Below are positions 60,983 to 64,000 of a stretch of 64,000 nt of DNA, piece after piece. Position numbers and translations under genes: made by a program. A model generated the notes under the pieces. The model saw only the letters and a list, made by a program, of their open reading frames with translations, did not search any database and had not been told where the DNA came from. Location of the stretch: positions 310,001-374,000 of the forward strand of contig NZ_JAGIXS010000001.1 in the NCBI RefSeq assembly GCF_030014915.1, in the 5' to 3' direction. Positions within the stretch are counted from its first letter, which is position 1. Each line of letters opens with the position of its first letter. The stretch comes from Pelomonas sp. V22. Lineage in GTDB: Bacteria > Pseudomonadota > Gammaproteobacteria > Burkholderiales > Burkholderiaceae_C.

Positions 60983-61010
60983 AAGGGCCGGTCATGACCG
61001 GCCCTTTTTT
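60983..61010 (+). terminator. Rho-independent terminator of PEP-CTERM gene 2
   Basis: A perfect inverted repeat (60983-61006; AAGGGCCGGTCA and its complement) followed by an uninterrupted T run to 61010, 22 bases after the stop codon. On the minus strand no T run follows, so it acts mainly on the plus-strand transcript. Confidence 0.92.
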
Positions 61011-61034
61011 ATGACTGCTGCGGCAACGATGATC

Positions 61035-61111
61035 TGGCCTGCCCAGAGGGACTCGAACCCCCGACCTATTGCTTAGAAGGCAATTGCTCTATCCAGTTGA
61101 GCTATGGGCAG
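61035..61111 (-). tRNA. tRNA-Arg (anticodon TCT), CCA encoded
   Basis: The minus strand folds into a cloverleaf: acceptor CTGCCCA/TGGGCAG, D-arm GCTC/GAGC, anticodon stem ATTGC/GCAAT with loop CTTCTAA (anticodon TCT, reading AGA), T-arm with TTCGAGT loop, then G-CCA. The CCA end (61035-61037) is in the genome. It reads a rare codon in a GC-rich genome. Confidence 0.95.
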
Positions 61112-61166
61112 TGAGCGCAGAATTCTCGCATGGGGCTGCAGCTGGGTACTGGCAGCCCGCCCTGCA

Positions 61167-63146
61167 TCAGATCAGCACGTTGAGGATGGCGTTGCCGATG
61201 CCCATCAGCGCGGCGCCCGAGATCAGGCCGGCGCAGATCGGTTCGCAGCATTCCACCCAGATGCGATGGCCCAGCGTGCCCGGCGCCTTCTTGTGGCGCA
61301 GGCTCATGACCCAGAACATCAGCGCGCCGACGAACATGGCGAACACCGACTCCGGCGGCAGCACCACGCCGAGGCCGATGGCCACGGAAGACAGCTTGAA
61401 GCGGCCCTTGGTGACGATCCGCGTCACTTCCATCACGATGGCCACCAGGGCCGCAACGACCATGGCGATCACGGCCGAGCTCGGCAGGTCCTTGACGCCC
61501 TTGGCGATCAGATCGGCCACGCCCTTCCACTGCATCACGGCCGGCATGGCGAACTGGTCGGAGACCATCGAGGCCGTCGTGCGCACGCCATTGGCGTCGG
61601 GCTGCAGAAACAGCAGGAAGAACAGCGGCACGCAGGCCATCACGCCGGCAAAGATGCCGATGATGTGGCCCACCACCTGGTGGCGCGGCTTGCCGCCGAG
61701 CATGTAGCCGGCCTTGATGTCGGACAGCAGATTGCTGGCGTTGGTCGCCACCTCAGCCGTCATGGCCGCCGGCACCAGGTTGCTGGCCGGGTTGCTGCTG
61801 TCGATCGCGCCCATCGAGAACTGGGTGATCTTGGACAGCGAGCCGGTCGGTGTCCACGAAGTCAGGGCCATCGAGTTCACGCAGATCACGGTCAGCACGA
61901 AGATCAGCGGCAGCGAGATGAAGCACAGCAGCCAGGGCACGCCGAAGAAGCTGTGCGTGAGCCAGACGCCGATGACGCTGAAGATGGGCACACCGACCCA
62001 GGAGATCCACAGCGGCACCTCGATGCCGGACAGCACGTCGGAGCCGGCCGACGCAGCAGCGCCGCCCTGCTTCTTGCCGAACATGGACTTGAAGGCATTG
62101 GTGAACAGCTCGGGCTTGGCCGCGAGGCTCACCAGGGCGCCGACCACCATCATGGTCACGCCCCACCACAGCGACCATTGGTTGACGATCTCGATGCGGC
62201 TCAGCGGCACCAGCGCGCCATTGATGCCGACGCGCGGCGCGATATCGCCGGCCTGGATCATCAGCGGCGCGAGCAGCAGGAAGTTGACGCAGGCGCCAAT
62301 CATGCAGCTGGTGGCCACGGCGATGCCCATCAGGCCGCCCGTGCCTATCATGGCCAGGTCCAGCGTGGCGCGCAGGCCGAGCACACGGAAGTCGGTGCCG
62401 AGGATCTTGGGGATGGCCCAGTCCAGCTTGGCGGCAGCCTGGTAGTAGTAGGTGTCGATGCGTTCGTGCAGCACCCAGGCGGCTTGCGCGCCAAAGGCCT
62501 TGACCTGCAACAGCTTCATCCAGCCATCGCTGATGATGGCCTGGTAGATCGCGGCGCCCAGCGCCGTGAAGCCCAGCACGCGGGCCTTGAACATGCCCTC
62601 GCCAGCGTCGCCGGTGTAGAGCGAATCCAGCACCACGCCGCTGGCCCGGCCTTCGGGGAACGGCAGCTGCTCTTCATTGATGAAGCGCCGTTTCATCGGG
62701 AAGGCCACCAGCACGCCGAGGATGGCCACGACGATCATCCACAGCATGATCTGCCACCAGGGCGGGATATTGCCGGTCACCAGCATGTAGGCGCCGAGGC
62801 CGGCGTACAGCGGGCTCACCACATAGCCCGAGGCGGTGGCGATCGACTGGGTGCAGTTGTTCTCGAGGATGGTGAAGTCGGCCGCCAGGCCCGCGCCGTG
62901 CAGGATGCGGAACAGCGCAAAGGCGAGGATCACCGAGGTCAGGCCCACGCCCAGCGTGATGCCGGTCTTGGCGCCGATGTAGAGGCCGGTGGCCGAGAGG
63001 ATGCCGCCGAGCATGAAGCCCATCAGGGCCGAACGCACCGTCAGCTGCGCCATCTCGCCACGATAGACCTGGCTGAACCACCACTGATCTTTCTGCCCCC
63101 GCGTCCAGTTGCGGGTTTGCTCGTCGGTCAACTGATGGATGGCCAT
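61167..63146 (-). CDS. OPT family oligopeptide transporter
   Basis: A 659-residue polytopic membrane protein with about 16 predicted spans, in the OPT family of proton-coupled peptide or metal-chelate carriers. Landmarks are L-T-V-R-S-A-L-M-G-F-M-L-G-G near residue 35, P-L-Y-A-G-L-G-A-Y near 115 and F-P-E-G-R-A near 162. Bacterial members often take up small peptides or siderophore-like metal complexes. Substrate unknown. It lies upstream of tRNA-Arg on the same strand, with 55 bases between. Confidence 0.92.
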   Translation of the reverse strand: MAIHQLTDEQTRNWTRGQKDQWWFSQVYRGEMAQLTVRSALMGFMLGGILSATGLYIGAKTGITLGVGLTSVILAFALFRILHGAGLAADFTILENNCTQSIATASGYVVSPLYAGLGAYMLVTGNIPPWWQIMLWMIVVAILGVLVAFPMKRRFINEEQLPFPEGRASGVVLDSLYTGDAGEGMFKARVLGFTALGAAIYQAIISDGWMKLLQVKAFGAQAAWVLHERIDTYYYQAAAKLDWAIPKILGTDFRVLGLRATLDLAMIGTGGLMGIAVATSCMIGACVNFLLLAPLMIQAGDIAPRVGINGALVPLSRIEIVNQWSLWWGVTMMVVGALVSLAAKPELFTNAFKSMFGKKQGGAAASAGSDVLSGIEVPLWISWVGVPIFSVIGVWLTHSFFGVPWLLCFISLPLIFVLTVICVNSMALTSWTPTGSLSKITQFSMGAIDSSNPASNLVPAAMTAEVATNASNLLSDIKAGYMLGGKPRHQVVGHIIGIFAGVMACVPLFFLLFLQPDANGVRTTASMVSDQFAMPAVMQWKGVADLIAKGVKDLPSSAVIAMVVAALVAIVMEVTRIVTKGRFKLSSVAIGLGVVLPPESVFAMFVGALMFWVMSLRHKKAPGTLGHRIWVECCEPICAGLISGAALMGIGNAILNVLI

Positions 63147-63328
63147 GGATATCGCTTCTTGGTCGGTGACGATGGCGGCAACTCGGTCGCCACGGGGAGT
63201 GCCTTTTGGGCAGGTACCGGTCGGGTCCGGCGTTTTCGGCGCGCGATTTTCACCGGCCGCCGTCAGGAAGGCAGTCGGACTTGCCCGGAGGACCGCCCCC
63301 CGCAGAACGGTTCTTACAAAACGGCTCT

Positions 63329-63370
63329 TAAAAAAGCAAAAGCCCGCAGCGAGAAACTCGATGCGGGCTT
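63329..63370 (-). terminator. Rho-independent terminator of tRNA-Pro
   Basis: A nine-base-pair stem (63340-63348 with 63362-63370) with an inner GAG/CTC pairing. On the minus strand it is followed by TTGCTTTTTT. It sits 14 bases past the 3' end of tRNA-Pro. Confidence 0.85.
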
Positions 63371-63384
63371 GCTAGTTTTAATCT

Positions 63385-63461
63385 TGGTCGGAGTACAAGG
63401 ATTCGAACCTTGGACCCCCTGCTCCCAAAGCAGGTGCGCTACCAGGCTGCGCTACACTCCG
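63385..63461 (-). tRNA. tRNA-Pro (anticodon TGG), CCA encoded
   Basis: A cloverleaf on the minus strand: acceptor CGGAGTG/TACTCCG, anticodon stem CCTGC/GCAGG with loop TTTGGGA (anticodon TGG, reading CCA and other CCN codons), T-loop TTCGAAT, discriminator A and encoded CCA (63385-63387). Confidence 0.95.
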
Positions 63462-63475
63462 ACAAGACCGCCATT

Positions 63476-64000
63476 CTAGCCTGATTCCACGAGCCTTCCG
63501 TCAGAAGTGATGAAAGCCGTGCGAATAATTTCTCCGGGCTGCAGCGCCGACACCGCACGGCGATAGCGGCGCAACTGCTCAACGTAGTCTGGGTTCCGCT
63601 CGGGCGCCGGGTTCAGCTTGTAGTCCAGCACCCACCAGGTCCTGTCATTCATGCAGACCAGGCGGTCAATGCGCTGATCCATGCCATCGAGGCTGACAGC
63701 CACTTCGTTGCCGGACCAGAGCAGTTGATCCGTCTTGAAGAATGGCGCGCAATCCTTGCTTTGAAGAATCGCCATGGCGCTGCGCTCCAGCGCCTGACTG
63801 CGCTTGGCATCAAGCCCATACATCTGGGCTGCGCTGGCCAGCAATCGCGGCAAGGCCTGTGGTGCCGGGCCGCTGGCCCATTCGAGCACGCGATGCAGGG
63901 CTTCGCCGAGCGCGGCGCTGGCCGGGTCCTCGGCTTCGCCTCCAGCGGCCGGACGCGGCGCAGGCAGCGGCGGGGCGGCTGGCAGATCCAGCCAGCGAGC
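63476..64000 (-). CDS. C-terminal part of AddA/RecB-like helicase-nuclease (continues past window)
   Basis: The frame is open from 63476 to the right edge. It starts outside the window: there is a GTG at 63889, but in-frame coding upstream of it (G-E-A-L-H-R-V-L-E-W) is already the conserved G-x-x-x-H-R-x-L-E motif of the C-terminal PD-(D/E)xK nuclease domain. The domain continues with I-D-R-L-V and V-L-D-Y-K-L, supplying the catalytic Asp and D-Y-K lysine, then L-R-R-Y-R-R-A-V. Such domains end UvrD-type helicases that process double-strand breaks. The helicase part is not visible, so AddA-type versus another UvrD-like nuclease is open. Confidence 0.8.
   Translation of the reverse strand, partial: ARWLDLPAAPPLPAPRPAAGGEAEDPASAALGEALHRVLEWASGPAPQALPRLLASAAQMYGLDAKRSQALERSAMAILQSKDCAPFFKTDQLLWSGNEVAVSLDGMDQRIDRLVCMNDRTWWVLDYKLNPAPERNPDYVEQLRRYRRAVSALQPGEIIRTAFITSDGRLVESG

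Noticed and set aside
61035-63461. Genomic island bounded by the two tRNA genes
   Set aside because: No integrase, direct repeats or composition shift seen; the single gene between them is an ordinary OPT transporter.

Overview
The window is GC-rich (strong G/C third-position bias) and its gene content points to a betaproteobacterium of the order Burkholderiales, probably a Rubrivivax/Roseateles/Leptothrix-type environmental lineage. This placement is inferred from gene families and gene order; no ribosomal RNA is present to confirm it. About 45 kb of the 64 kb is devoted to an exopolysaccharide linked to the PEP-CTERM/exosortase A (XrtA) protein-sorting system.

Region 1 (1-3.8 kb) is the 3' part of a large secreted adhesin-like protein with Kelch, nine Ig-like and two discoidin-type domains. 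Region 2 (3.9-28.7 kb) is a tightly packed minus-strand operon of 20 genes, many overlapping by 1 or 4 bases. In transcription order it encodes: export lipoprotein, chain-length protein, tyrosine autokinase, outer-membrane protein, secretion ATPase, WecB epimerase, deacetylase, FemAB-like protein, Stp1 glycosyltransferase, exosortase A, TviB-type dehydrogenase, MBOAT acyltransferase, SGNH protein, Stp2 glycosyltransferase, amidotransferase, two more glycosyltransferases, CapK-like ligase, O-antigen-ligase-like protein and a second deacetylase.

Region 3 (28.9-45 kb) holds the regulation and accessory parts. On the plus strand are a ThiF-like enzyme, a giant TPR lipoprotein (PrsT-type) and a PEP-CTERM protein behind a clear sigma-54 promoter. 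On the minus strand is the series EpsB - PrsK histidine kinase - PrsR sigma-54 activator - second PrsT paralogue, followed by an N-acyl amino acid synthase (FeeM-like) fused to PilZ, a trypsin-like protease and a nitroreductase-like protein. A second PEP-CTERM protein, with a legume-lectin-type domain, lies 27 kb away at 60.1 kb. It has the same sigma-54 promoter and a matching upstream motif at nearly the same distance, so the two genes look like one PrsK/PrsR/RpoN regulon.

Region 4 (45.5-64 kb) is mostly housekeeping: an orphan LivK-type binding protein, HolC, PepA, LptF-LptG, a CbiX-like chelatase, CysB, an aminotransferase, a FimV-like protein, an aldolase-family enzyme, a Crp/Fnr regulator, an APH-family phosphotransferase, an unknown protein, a glutathione transferase, tRNA-Arg(TCT), an OPT-family transporter, tRNA-Pro(TGG) and the C-terminal end of an AddA/RecB-like nuclease.

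Working model (inference): EpsB and the glycosyltransferases build a decorated polysaccharide that Wza/Wzz-type proteins export. Exosortase A processes PEP-CTERM proteins at the membrane. PrsK/PrsR switch on their genes through sigma-54. The FeeM-PilZ/protease/nitroreductase operon, with the nearby ThiF protein, is the least explained module and the best candidate for an undescribed system.
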